Positions 17,187-24,407 of a DNA stretch of 64,000 nt are shown here, one piece after another. The stretch is from Pseudomaricurvus sp050633365 (GTDB taxonomy: Bacteria; Pseudomonadota; Gammaproteobacteria; Pseudomonadales; Cellvibrionaceae). Position 1 is the stretch's first letter. Each line of letters begins with the position of its first letter. The stretch lies in contig JBOEGJ010000015.1 in the NCBI GenBank assembly GCA_050633365.1, positions 1 through 64,000 on the forward strand, read 5' to 3'. Under the pieces are notes generated by a model. That model was not told the origin of the DNA and did not search any database. It saw only the letters and a program-made list of their open reading frames with translations. A program made the position numbers and the translations under genes.

Positions 17187-17611
17187 TCATTGGGGAAGAA
17201 GAATGCTGCGTTAAAAAAGTTCTGGGGTATTCGAATTTGGTATCTGCAAAAAACCGGTCAAAGCGGACAAAGCACAAGAGAGATCATCCACGACGCTATC
17301 ATTTTCCCATTGGGTGAATAAAACTACAGAGGTGAGAAAACGGATCTAAGCGCTCGACGGCGTATTGTGAAAAACCGAATCAGGTGAGCCGTAGTGAACC
17401 TCCAAAAAACAGGGCTATTTGTCATTGCGAGCCTTAGCGCCAAAAGTAGGGGCTATTAAGCCAAGCAATCCAGTTTGGCAGTAAACCTTGTTCTATAGCG
17501 CTAAACCATGGATTGCCGCCTCGCTAGGCTTCTCGCAATGAGATTTTTGAGAAATGACTTAGTTCGAATCGTCTCGGTGAGAGATCAACCAAATAGCGTT
17601 CAGGAAACATT
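17187..17611. other. Intergenic region containing the inverted-repeat element
   Basis: A 425-bp gap between selO and the thioesterase. No coding frame is credible. The notable content is the inverted-repeat element at 17422-17541. An AGGA lies 7 nt before the next gene's ATG. Confidence 0.5.
17422..17541. repeat. MITE-like palindromic element with 'CATTGCGAG / CAATCC' arms
   Basis: Terminal 10-bp inverted repeats TCATTGCGAG (17422-17431) and CTCGCAATGA (17532-17541) are perfect. An inner pair GCAATCCA (17465-17472) and TGGATTGC (17509-17516) is nested within. The 120-bp block can fold into one long interrupted hairpin. The words match a widespread bacterial interspersed repeat seen in many Proteobacteria. 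No coding frame and no second copy occur in this window. Confidence 0.65.
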
Positions 17612-18430
17612 ATGCTTTCAGAAACAGAAGACTATTTTTTTAATCAGGATGATGACGTATTCACCCCGCAGGCCGCGGCGGGAAGCCCTTGGTCAAATAC
17701 CATGCAACATGGCGGCCCCGTCAATGCGATGATTACCATGCCCATTGAAAAAATCGCTGAAGAGATTTGCATGGACGTTACTCGGTTAACCATCGATATC
17801 CTGAAACCGGTTCCTATGAAACCGGTAAAGGTCAAAAGCCACTTTCTGCGTAAAGGCGGTAAAATGGCCGTGGTCGATACCGTCATGACGGTTGAAGGCA
17901 GTGACGAGCCTGTCGCTTCCGGCCGAGCAGTATTGCTCAAGGCACAGCAAGGCCTGTCTCCTGTGTTTGATGTCGCCGCGTCTTTGCCCGAGACAAGGGA
18001 TAGCATTGCCAGCGAGCCTTGGATACCCAAAGAGATGGCTGCGGGTCTACCACCAGGCTTACACAATCTGATTCGCTTTCATCCCTCTACCAATAAAGAA
18101 AGACCGGTTTTTTGGATCAATGGCGATGCCAATATGCTTCAAGGTCGTGCGATGACATCGCTGGAGCAGTGCGCCACAACCGCCGATATGACAACGGTAC
18201 TAGCCGCGCGAATGCGCGTGCTGCAAGAGGGAATCGCCAGCCCTGCAGCCATGGGATTAATGAACACCAATACAACGATCCATTTTTCTCGACCGCCGGT
18301 GGGCGAATGGTTTGCGTTCACCGATCACTTTATTGAGGTGACTGATGGCTATGGTATTGCAGAGTGCGCTATTTATGACGAACAAGGTTGCATCGGTAGG
18401 GTTGCCCAGAACCTGATTGTTAATGGCTGA
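17612..18430 (+). CDS. Acyl-CoA thioesterase family protein (TesB-like, double hotdog)
   Basis: A 272-residue protein with two hotdog halves. The N-terminal half has SPWSNTMQHGGPVNAM (residues about 25-40), the conserved HGG turn of the TesB-like 4HBT_3 family, followed by RLTIDILKPVPMKPVKV. The C-terminal half carries NTTIHFSRPPVGEWF near 213. These enzymes hydrolyse acyl-CoA thioesters in the cytoplasm; chain-length preference cannot be read from sequence. AGGA 7 nt upstream supports the ATG. The neighbouring phytanoyl-CoA dioxygenase-like gene on the same strand suggests a shared acyl-CoA context. Confidence 0.82.
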   Translation: MLSETEDYFFNQDDDVFTPQAAAGSPWSNTMQHGGPVNAMITMPIEKIAEEICMDVTRLTIDILKPVPMKPVKVKSHFLRKGGKMAVVDTVMTVEGSDEPVASGRAVLLKAQQGLSPVFDVAASLPETRDSIASEPWIPKEMAAGLPPGLHNLIRFHPSTNKERPVFWINGDANMLQGRAMTSLEQCATTADMTTVLAARMRVLQEGIASPAAMGLMNTNTTIHFSRPPVGEWFAFTDHFIEVTDGYGIAECAIYDEQGCIGRVAQNLIVNG

Positions 18431-18632
18431 CGGGTGAATTTTCTCGGGCACGGGGCAAGTTTAGATTGCCACTGATTTGGCAGTTTACGAGTTGCAGCTG
18501 GTATTATCTGTCTTAACTCATAGCGGCGAAGCGAGCATGTCTTGGGCAAGAATGTATAGAGCGGTCCCGCACCTATAGAGTAGGGTTTTCATTGGGGCGT
18601 TTTTCTCTTTTTGTTTTTCCTTTTCTTCTTAG

Positions 18633-19403
18633 AGCCTATCCCCGTCAAAACTGACCGAGGTCAAAGCCGTGCTGGCCAATCATATCGGTAGCTTTCATGG
18701 TCGGAATAATTTTGAGGGCACTAAAACGGAAAGAGTTTACACCTTAGTAGGGCGAGACAAGGTGTTTGAAGACATCGTCGAAGACGAGCGTATACTCGCT
18801 CTGTGTGAAGCCTTCTTGGAACCAAATTTCTTACTGACAGCCAGCCAAGCGATACGCCTTGCTCCGGGCGAAACACCGCAGCCTTTTCACGCGGACGATT
18901 CTTTTTACCCAATAGCGCGACCGCGGCCAATGGTTAGTCTACCGATGATCTGCGCTGTGGATGCATTCACAGCTGCCAATGGCGGTACTGAGGTAATTCC
19001 TGGTAGCCACTTATGGAGCGAAGAAAAACTCGCCGGAGAATATCGTCGCGGCGAAGGCGAATTGGATACTGATTTGGAGCAGCGTTTGGCTGGGCAAACT
19101 GTGACCGTTGAAATGCCCGCGGGCAGCTGTGTGGTGTTTGCCGGAAACCTGTTGCATCGCGGTGGCGCTAACCACAGCCAAGGGCCTCGCTGCGCATTTT
19201 CCAATCAGTATTGCCAGCCCTGGGCACGCACTCAAGAAAATTTCTTCTTAGGGGTTCCCGTTGAGAAAGCCCGCCAAATGTCTACACAAGTGCAAGAGTT
19301 ATTGGGCTATTCGATTCATCCGCCGTTTATGGGGCAGTTAAGTGCCTCGCATCCGCGAAAAGCGCTAGAGGAGGGGTATGTTCCTCCGATAATGAGATCC
19401 TGA
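18633..19403 (+). pseudogene. Phytanoyl-CoA dioxygenase (PhyH) family protein, 5'-shortened
   Basis: Fe(II)/2-oxoglutarate oxygenase of the PhyH family. From the GTG at 18669 (244 residues), the iron triad is intact: His74 and Asp76 in PFHADDSFYP, and His163 in LLHRGGANH, with Arg174 for 2-oxoglutarate. Homology-like sequence (LSPSKLTEVKAVLANH) continues upstream of the GTG in the same frame to a TAG at 18630-18632, but there is no ATG/GTG/TTG start there. The first 20-30 residues usual in the family are absent. A pyrimidine-rich run (18601-18630) sits where they should be. Either the 5' end has been lost or a weak GTG is used. The catalytic core shows no frameshift. Confidence 0.6.
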
Positions 19404-19452
19404 TAGCGTTATTGTTCTCGATTGGCTTTAGTGTTTCGCGATTACGCTGGCG

Positions 19453-19478
19453 CAGGGCCTTGCAACGCCAAGGCCCTG
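19453..19478. terminator. Hairpin between convergent genes
   Basis: A perfect CAGGGCCTTG / CAAGGCCCTG stem with a 6-nt loop lies between the convergent PhyH-like and thioesterase genes. There is no T-run on either side, so a terminator role is inferred from position only. Confidence 0.45.
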
Positions 19479-19487
19479 ACTTGATCG

Positions 19488-19964
19488 TTATTGAACAAAG
19501 ATTTCCATTTCTTCGCCAATTTTTTTCCGCATCTCCATGAGCTTGAGCGCGGTATCTCGCTGTCGAATATCTTCTTTATCTTCTGGAATCCACTCGGGAA
19601 TATTGATGCTGTGACCTGATTCGTCTACGGCGACCATAATCACAATGCAATGGGTGGTGAGTCGACGCTGCAAGGATTTTGGGTCGCAGGCGTTGACTTC
19701 GATGGCGATGTGCATGGATGAGCTACCGGTGAGAATTACTTTAGCGCTCACTTCCACAAGATTGCCCACATGGATGGGAGCCACAAAACGGATGCCACCG
19801 GCGTAGGCGGTCACACAATAGCGACCACTCCAGCCAGCCGCACAGGCGTAGGCGGCCAGATCGATCCAGCGCATGACTGATCCTCCATGAACTTTACCGC
19901 CGAAATTCACATCTTGGGGTTCGGCCATAAAGCGTAAGGTTAAGTCTCTTTGAGGTTTGTTCAT
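19488..19964 (-). CDS. Acyl-CoA thioesterase, hotdog fold (YciA/BFIT-like)
   Basis: A 158-residue single-hotdog thioesterase. The family turn is NFGGKVHGGSVMRWIDLAA (residues 20-38), with Asn and His at the usual positions and the Asp on the long helix. The motif FVAPIHVGNLVEVSAKV near residue 75 continues the fold. The YciA group hydrolyses a wide range of acyl-CoAs in the cytoplasm, usually as a hexamer. It has a charged C-terminal tail (residues 130-158). It is convergent with the PhyH-like gene and separated from it by a hairpin. Confidence 0.85.
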   Translation of the reverse strand: MNKPQRDLTLRFMAEPQDVNFGGKVHGGSVMRWIDLAAYACAAGWSGRYCVTAYAGGIRFVAPIHVGNLVEVSAKVILTGSSSMHIAIEVNACDPKSLQRRLTTHCIVIMVAVDESGHSINIPEWIPEDKEDIRQRDTALKLMEMRKKIGEEMEIFVQ

Positions 19965-20425
19965 GGGCGCGAGCCTCTGTAGTTAGCGGTAGTTGAATGT
20001 AGTTGGATGTAGCTGAATGCAGTCAAATAGAGTCAAGTGGTGATGATGGCGTTATTGCTCAGTATAGTAAATTTATTTTCGTCTCATTTATACCGATCGG
20101 CTATGGGTGGTTATCGTTTGTTCCTCTCGCGGAAAAATTGTCCAGCTCTCTGGGTTTAGTTCTCTGTGTTTAGCTCTCTGGGTTAGCTCGAGAGGTGATG
20201 CAAGAGAGGTGATGCAAGAGAGGTAATACAAAAGAGTTGCAAGCGGTCAGGCGATAATCTCTCAACTGCAGTAGTGACCAAGCAAGTGTTACTCAATGGG
20301 ATGCCATGAGCGTTCGTTAGATGAATACAGCATCGAGATAACTTACGGCACCGCTTACTCGATGTTAGGTTATTGATTACTATAGCCTCTGATTGCAGTC
20401 TACCTTTTTAAGCACCTGCCTTATT
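19965..20425. other. Intergenic region with three sets of short tandem repeats
   Basis: This 461-bp gap has no gene. It holds a 10-bp imperfect repeat x5 (19989-20038), a 14-bp repeat AGCTCTCTGGGTTT x3 (20144-20184) and a 14-bp repeat GAGAGGTGATGCAA x3 (20190-20231). Confidence 0.5.
19989..20231. repeat. Cluster of short tandem repeats
   Basis: Three adjacent sets are visible. Five imperfect 10-mers of the type GTAGTTGAAT occupy 19989-20038. Three 14-mers AGCTCTCTGGGTTT, AGTTCTCTGTGTTT and AGCTCTCTGGGTT occupy 20144-20184. Three 14-mers GAGAGGTGATGCAA (the third with two changes) occupy 20190-20231. The second and third sets contain mutually complementary CTCTC and GAGAG words. Confidence 0.7.
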
Positions 20426-20911
20426 TTAAGTGCTTGCCTTGGTGTTTAGCAGAGTCACTGCATCCTCATCCAATCCACTGTTAGACACATAGCGGTTGCC
20501 GCTCCCATGGCTAACTAAAAAGCCTTTCTCGGTGGCTTTAATATTTGTGATTTCGCTCCAGGGCATGCTCAGTTGATGGTGACTGCTGTGAGTGGAAATT
20601 CCTTGCGCATCAATATGGATGGTCACCTTACTGCCCGCTGCTCGGCTGAGCATTTGACGAGTAATCCACCAGGCTCTTTTGTAGCGAATCGACAAGAGCT
20701 CAACAATGCTGAGACAGACCATAAACCATGCAATATAGACATCGGTTTCTGCGATAAACAGTACAGCGGCAAAGATGGCGAGCATTACCGCCAGCAGGTA
20801 TCTTTTTGGATTGGGTGCGGTGTCGGCGGTTTGATCAAAGCACTCGCTGAAGTATTCTCGATTAAGAATATAGTAATTGTTCTCGTCGTCGCTTGAGTTG
20901 GTTTCTGTCAT
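20426..20911 (-). CDS. YcxB-like membrane protein
   Basis: A 161-residue protein with an acidic N-terminus and two close membrane helices (about residues 38-55 and 58-75, rich in A, L, F, I). A C-terminal soluble domain of about 80 residues contains IHIDAQGISTHSS and MPWSEITNIKATEKGFLV. The 'D-x-x-G-I ... W-x-x-I' layout is that of the YcxB-like C-terminal domain, of unknown function. No clear ribosome site precedes the ATG. It stands alone between repeat-rich intergenic regions. Confidence 0.65.
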   Translation of the reverse strand: MTETNSSDDENNYYILNREYFSECFDQTADTAPNPKRYLLAVMLAIFAAVLFIAETDVYIAWFMVCLSIVELLSIRYKRAWWITRQMLSRAAGSKVTIHIDAQGISTHSSHHQLSMPWSEITNIKATEKGFLVSHGSGNRYVSNSGLDEDAVTLLNTKAST

Positions 20912-21003
20912 GGAGGGAGTGTCTGTGCCTTTTAGGGGTTGTACCCGCGCCGTCTATGGGTGTGGTGCAGTTGCGAAAGGTGCCAGTGTAACAAAACCTG
21001 ATA

Positions 21004-21036
21004 GCCGCTCGCCCAACTTTATTCTGGGCGAGCGGC
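21004..21036. repeat. Perfect 12-bp inverted repeat
   Basis: Arms GCCGCTCGCCCA and TGGGCGAGCGGC flank a 9-nt loop. It lies upstream of the YcxB-like gene and has no T-tract, so it is more likely an operator or REP-type palindrome than a terminator. Confidence 0.6.
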
Positions 21037-21056
21037 AATGAGTGATTGGTGGACAT

Positions 21057-21131
21057 AGTTAAGTTGGGCATGGTTAGTTAAGTTAGGCGCAGTTAGTTAA
21101 GTTGGGCATAGTTAGTTAAGTTTGGCGTAAC
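21057..21131. repeat. 19-bp tandem repeat, four copies
   Basis: Units of the form AGTTAAGTTGGGCATGGTT start at 21057, 21076, 21095 and 21114 with few differences. They lie between two hairpins upstream of the 2-hydroxyacid dehydrogenase gene. Confidence 0.75.
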
Positions 21132-21135
21132 ACCT

Positions 21136-21162
21136 GCAGATTTTATTTTGCGTAAAATCTGC
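21136..21162. promoter_or_regulatory. Stem-loop upstream of the 2-hydroxyacid dehydrogenase gene
   Basis: GCAGATTTTA and TAAAATCTGC form a perfect 10-bp stem around a 7-nt loop, about 65 bp before the start codon at 21228. It could be an operator or a leader hairpin; no further evidence is available. Confidence 0.4.
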
Positions 21163-21227
21163 TGGAGTAATCATCCCAGTAATGCTACTGTCGGTATTTT
21201 TCTCATATTGAAGAATGGAAAACCCCC

Positions 21228-22166
21228 ATGACTAAAACGGTTACTGTGCTCGCGATGCACGCAGAAATGCTCTCACTTTTTCCCGCCACTCCAGAAACAT
21301 GGACACTGATTGATACCTCGCAGGGGGTCGAAAAGGCCATTGCCGAGCACGGTGATCAAGTCGAGATTTTGTTGTCCGCCAGTATCGAAAAGCTCGATAA
21401 ACAAGCCTTGGATCAGTTTCCAAAACTAAAAATGATCGCATCGATATCCGCGGGGTTCAGCAACGTGGATCTCGAGGAATGTCGTCGTCGCGGTATTGAA
21501 GTAACCAATTCTCCTGGATTGAATGCGGCGGATGTGGCCGACATTGCCGCCAGTATGATGACGTCCCTGTTACTAAAATTTCCGAAACATCAGGATTTTA
21601 TCTTGTCGGACCAGTGGGTAACACCTAGTGGCCCATTGCGTCATTCTTTAAAAATGGCGGTGGTTGGTATTGTTGGCTTGGGTTCTATTGGCCAAGAAGT
21701 GGTTAAGCGTTTGCAGCCCTTTGGGGTTGATCTGCGTTGGTGGGGCCCCCGCGATAAGCCCGAGGTCTCGCTGCCCTATGTGTCTTGTATTAATGAGCTG
21801 GCGCAGCAATGTCAGGGATTGGTTATCTGCTGTCGGCCCGATGATTCTACCCATCATCTCATCAATCAAGAGATTCTCGATTTACTCGGCTCAGAGGGGA
21901 TTGTGGTCAATGTGGCTCGAGGCAGTGTGGTGGATGAGGTTGCCCTAATTGAATCCTTGAAATCGAACGCCATTGCGGGGGCGGGATTGGATGTGTTTGA
22001 TCCCGAGCCAACGGGCAGCGAGCGTTGGCAGGGAGTGCCAAACGTTATCCTAACGCCTCATCAGGGCGGGACCACCTACGAAACTCTGTTCGCTCAGGCC
22101 GAGCTAACGCAGCAGAATATTCAACAGTTTGTAGCCGGTGAGCCAGTATTGACCAGTGTTCTCTAG
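21228..22166 (+). CDS. D-isomer-specific 2-hydroxyacid dehydrogenase
   Basis: A 312-residue NAD(P)-dependent enzyme of the glyoxylate/hydroxypyruvate reductase type. It interconverts 2-oxoacids and D-2-hydroxyacids. The nucleotide-binding loop is GIVGLGSIGQEVVKRL (residues about 146-161). The catalytic Arg is in NVARGSVVDE near 225, the Glu in FDPEPTGS near 256, and the His in LTPHQGGTT near 277. The N-terminal half carries the ISAGFSNVDLEECRRRGIEVTN segment typical of this family. The exact substrate cannot be assigned. The promoter region upstream is unusually structured (tandem repeats and stem-loops). Confidence 0.88.
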   Translation: MTKTVTVLAMHAEMLSLFPATPETWTLIDTSQGVEKAIAEHGDQVEILLSASIEKLDKQALDQFPKLKMIASISAGFSNVDLEECRRRGIEVTNSPGLNAADVADIAASMMTSLLLKFPKHQDFILSDQWVTPSGPLRHSLKMAVVGIVGLGSIGQEVVKRLQPFGVDLRWWGPRDKPEVSLPYVSCINELAQQCQGLVICCRPDDSTHHLINQEILDLLGSEGIVVNVARGSVVDEVALIESLKSNAIAGAGLDVFDPEPTGSERWQGVPNVILTPHQGGTTYETLFAQAELTQQNIQQFVAGEPVLTSVL

Positions 22167-22199
22167 AGCTACCCGCATCGATGAACCACTGTGAGTGGT

Positions 22200-22685
22200 T
22201 CAGCTGATTGTTTTTTCGACTTGAGTTGACTGAATTTTTAAGCACAGAAAATAGGCCCAGCCGATTAAGATTATCTGCAGCGGTGTTCGGATCCATAGAT
22301 AGCTTGGCCCCCACTGATGGCCGCCCAAACCTATGGCGTTGAATGCGGCGTACAAATTGGCTGGAAAGAACACAATCAACATTGTGATTGCGGTTTTTGC
22401 AGCGGTAGCTTGCCAGCGCGAACTGAGTAATGCGATGGCGACCAAGAGCTCTAATACTCCGGTGACATAGACCAAGGGGTATCGATAGGGCACCCAAGCG
22501 GGCAACATCTCTACCATGCCGCTGGTTTGAACAAAGTGGCCAATAGCGAAAAAAGCAAATGCACCGGCGAGCCCCCAGTTGGCGTATTTTTTGAGATTAA
22601 CAGTCTGGTCGTTGACCGCTGCGAGCGCGAAGGCAAAGGCCAGTGGCGCCGCTAAAATCGAGAGAATTATGATCGGGGTTAACAT
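22200..22685 (-). CDS. DoxX-like membrane protein
   Basis: A 161-residue protein with four hydrophobic helices. Conserved-looking points are a GHFVQTSGMVEMLPAWVP segment after the second helix and VTGVLELLVAIALL in the third, the pattern of small DoxX/DUF-type membrane proteins. Their role is unclear; some are linked to thiol redox chemistry. I place the start at ATG 22685 (GAGG about 11 nt upstream). Longer starts to 22802 would add a cysteine-rich, unconserved N-terminus. It is convergent with the hydroxyacid dehydrogenase and divergent from the AraC gene at 22939. Confidence 0.65.
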   Translation of the reverse strand: MLTPIIILSILAAPLAFAFALAAVNDQTVNLKKYANWGLAGAFAFFAIGHFVQTSGMVEMLPAWVPYRYPLVYVTGVLELLVAIALLSSRWQATAAKTAITMLIVFFPANLYAAFNAIGLGGHQWGPSYLWIRTPLQIILIGWAYFLCLKIQSTQVEKTIS

Positions 22686-22938
22686 CGTGTGGTTCGCCTC
22701 TAGCGTTATGATCGATTGAGAATGAATTGATGGCTTCATTTTAGTCTCATCGTCAGAATCAACCTTGCCAAAGGCGCACGATCTTCTGCAAAATACGCAC
22801 AATTCACTCGATCCGAAGGCGACGGTGTAGTCGTCGCTCTAGAGGTGTGTGCTGCAACCCACTTGTAAAAGGCGCGCAGCAGCCTCGTTAGGGATCGAAA
22901 GGGAGCTGCAGGATGCTAAAAGAAGCAAAAGTGAAGTT

Positions 22939-23979
22939 ATGAAAATCAGCAGTAATGCGGCGGTGGGCGGTAATGTAGCGCAGCTAAGGATTAGAATTGC
23001 TCAATTGATGGGCGCTGACCTGGATAAGATGTTGGCTCATCTTTGCATTGATATGGAGGCGCTGGAATCCCCCGAGCTGTATCTAGATGCTGAGTTTGAT
23101 AATCGAGTTTGGCAGGCGATAGAGCAGCAAACAGGCAATGATCTAGTCGGTGCGAGTATGGGCGCATATTTTCAGCTGGCGTCCATGGGGCTGGTGGGAA
23201 AGGCGATTATGGCCTGTGAGACGATTCATCAGGGACTGTGCAGTTATGTCCGTTACAGCAAATTGCTGCCTCTGCGCGACAAAGTGGATTTGATTGAGCA
23301 AGATCAACAGTTGCTGTTTCAAGTCTCGCTATCAAATCCGCTACTCCCTTATTCACATCACAGTATCTCTTCTTTCTTGGCATTTGTACTCACGAGTTTA
23401 GAGCAGCTGTCGGGTCAAAGAATCCCGGTAAAACAGATGGGATTTGTGTTTGATGCTCCTGAAGATCCAGACAAGCTCGCGCGTTATCGAAGCCTATTCA
23501 ATACCGAGAGCGTTTTGTTTTCTCAAAAAACAAGTTGGTTCAGTTTGGATAGACGCCACATCGACATCAAAAACCTGGCGAGTAATCGATCTGAATTTGA
23601 TGTGGTTGATCAGCTTATTTCTCAGCAGGCGACGTCGGAAGAAGGCGTTGTTTCCAGTGATTTTTGTCGACAGGTAAAAGAGTACATTCGTCAGAACTTA
23701 GGTAAGACGGAAGTGAGTCTCGCAAGAATCGCAAAGCACTTTTCGATGAGTGAGCGAAAGTTTCAAAATGAGCTGTCACGCCGGCAACAAAACTACTCAA
23801 AACTTCTGAGTAGTGTGCGTAGGGATTATTCCCTAGAGCTCATTCATGGGGCGAGTTTGAGTGTCAGTGATATGGCTTATCTGTTGGGCTATCAGGATAT
23901 CAATTCATTTTCTCGACACTTCAAGAAATGGTATGGCATTAGCGTCAGTGAATACCGAAAGGGAAAATCGTTACAGTAG
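22939..23979 (+). CDS. AraC family transcriptional regulator
   Basis: A regulator of about 346 residues. The N-terminal 200 residues resemble the 'arabinose-binding' effector domain (ASMGAYFQLASMGLVGKAIMA region). The C-terminal 100 residues are the AraC DNA-binding domain: IAKHFSMSERKFQNELSRR, then MAYLLGYQDINSFSRHFKKW, ending GISVSEYRKG. A GTG at 22849 would extend it by 30 basic residues; the ATG at 22939 matches the expected domain start better, but neither has a strong ribosome site. It is divergent from the DoxX-like gene, a possible target. Confidence 0.85.
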   Translation: MKISSNAAVGGNVAQLRIRIAQLMGADLDKMLAHLCIDMEALESPELYLDAEFDNRVWQAIEQQTGNDLVGASMGAYFQLASMGLVGKAIMACETIHQGLCSYVRYSKLLPLRDKVDLIEQDQQLLFQVSLSNPLLPYSHHSISSFLAFVLTSLEQLSGQRIPVKQMGFVFDAPEDPDKLARYRSLFNTESVLFSQKTSWFSLDRRHIDIKNLASNRSEFDVVDQLISQQATSEEGVVSSDFCRQVKEYIRQNLGKTEVSLARIAKHFSMSERKFQNELSRRQQNYSKLLSSVRRDYSLELIHGASLSVSDMAYLLGYQDINSFSRHFKKWYGISVSEYRKGKSLQ

Positions 23980-24360
23980 AGTGCTTGCCACCCAGTGTAT
24001 TCGCCAATAGGGGGAGGTGAAGTACAACGCTGAAATTTCAGAGTGTTTGGGTTTCTATGTTTCCGCTGATGATAACAGAAGCCAGCGAATTCAACCTCAG
24101 TTGGTCATTTCTTCCGAGCTCTCATAACGGTTATGGCTTCATGGATTATTTAGGGAGAGAATATCTTCGGGAGTTAATACTTAAAGCAGACATACAATCT
24201 GTATTATGCGTCAGAAGCATTGAGTTTTTATGATCAAAGCAATCAAGTTTTCAGCTGCTGTCAGTATTGATTCAGTAACTAAAGTGAAGGCTGATAATCG
24301 CACACTTAAGGATAGCTCTTTTAGTTCGTAGTCTTCCTTGTTCGCTGAATGACATGGGGT
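23980..24360. other. Intergenic region, no gene seen
   Basis: About 380 bp between the convergent AraC and katG genes. It contains a short CTGAAATTTCAG palindrome near 24030 and otherwise nothing I can interpret. The katG terminator hairpin begins at 24361. Confidence 0.4.
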
Positions 24361-24401
24361 TAACGAAGGGCGATAACCATGATGATTATCGCCCTTCGTT
24401 A
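24361..24401 (-). terminator. Strong hairpin at the katG 3' end
   Basis: TAACGAAGGGCGATAA and TTATCGCCCTTCGTTA form a 16-bp stem around a 9-nt loop, beginning 7 bp past the katG stop. It lacks a long T-run, so it may terminate transcription or protect the mRNA 3' end. Confidence 0.6.
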
Positions 24402-24407
24402 TTATAC

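Larger units (their letters stand above)
20912..21227. other. Intergenic region with hairpins and a 19-bp tandem repeat
   Basis: This 316-bp divergent region contains a perfect 12-bp-stem hairpin (21004-21036), four 19-bp tandem units (21057-21131) and a second hairpin (21136-21162). No gene is visible. Confidence 0.5.

Noticed and set aside
22849..22938. Extended N-terminus of the second AraC regulator
   Set aside because: The 30 extra residues are basic and unlike the family start; the ATG at 22939 fits better, although the evidence is not decisive.
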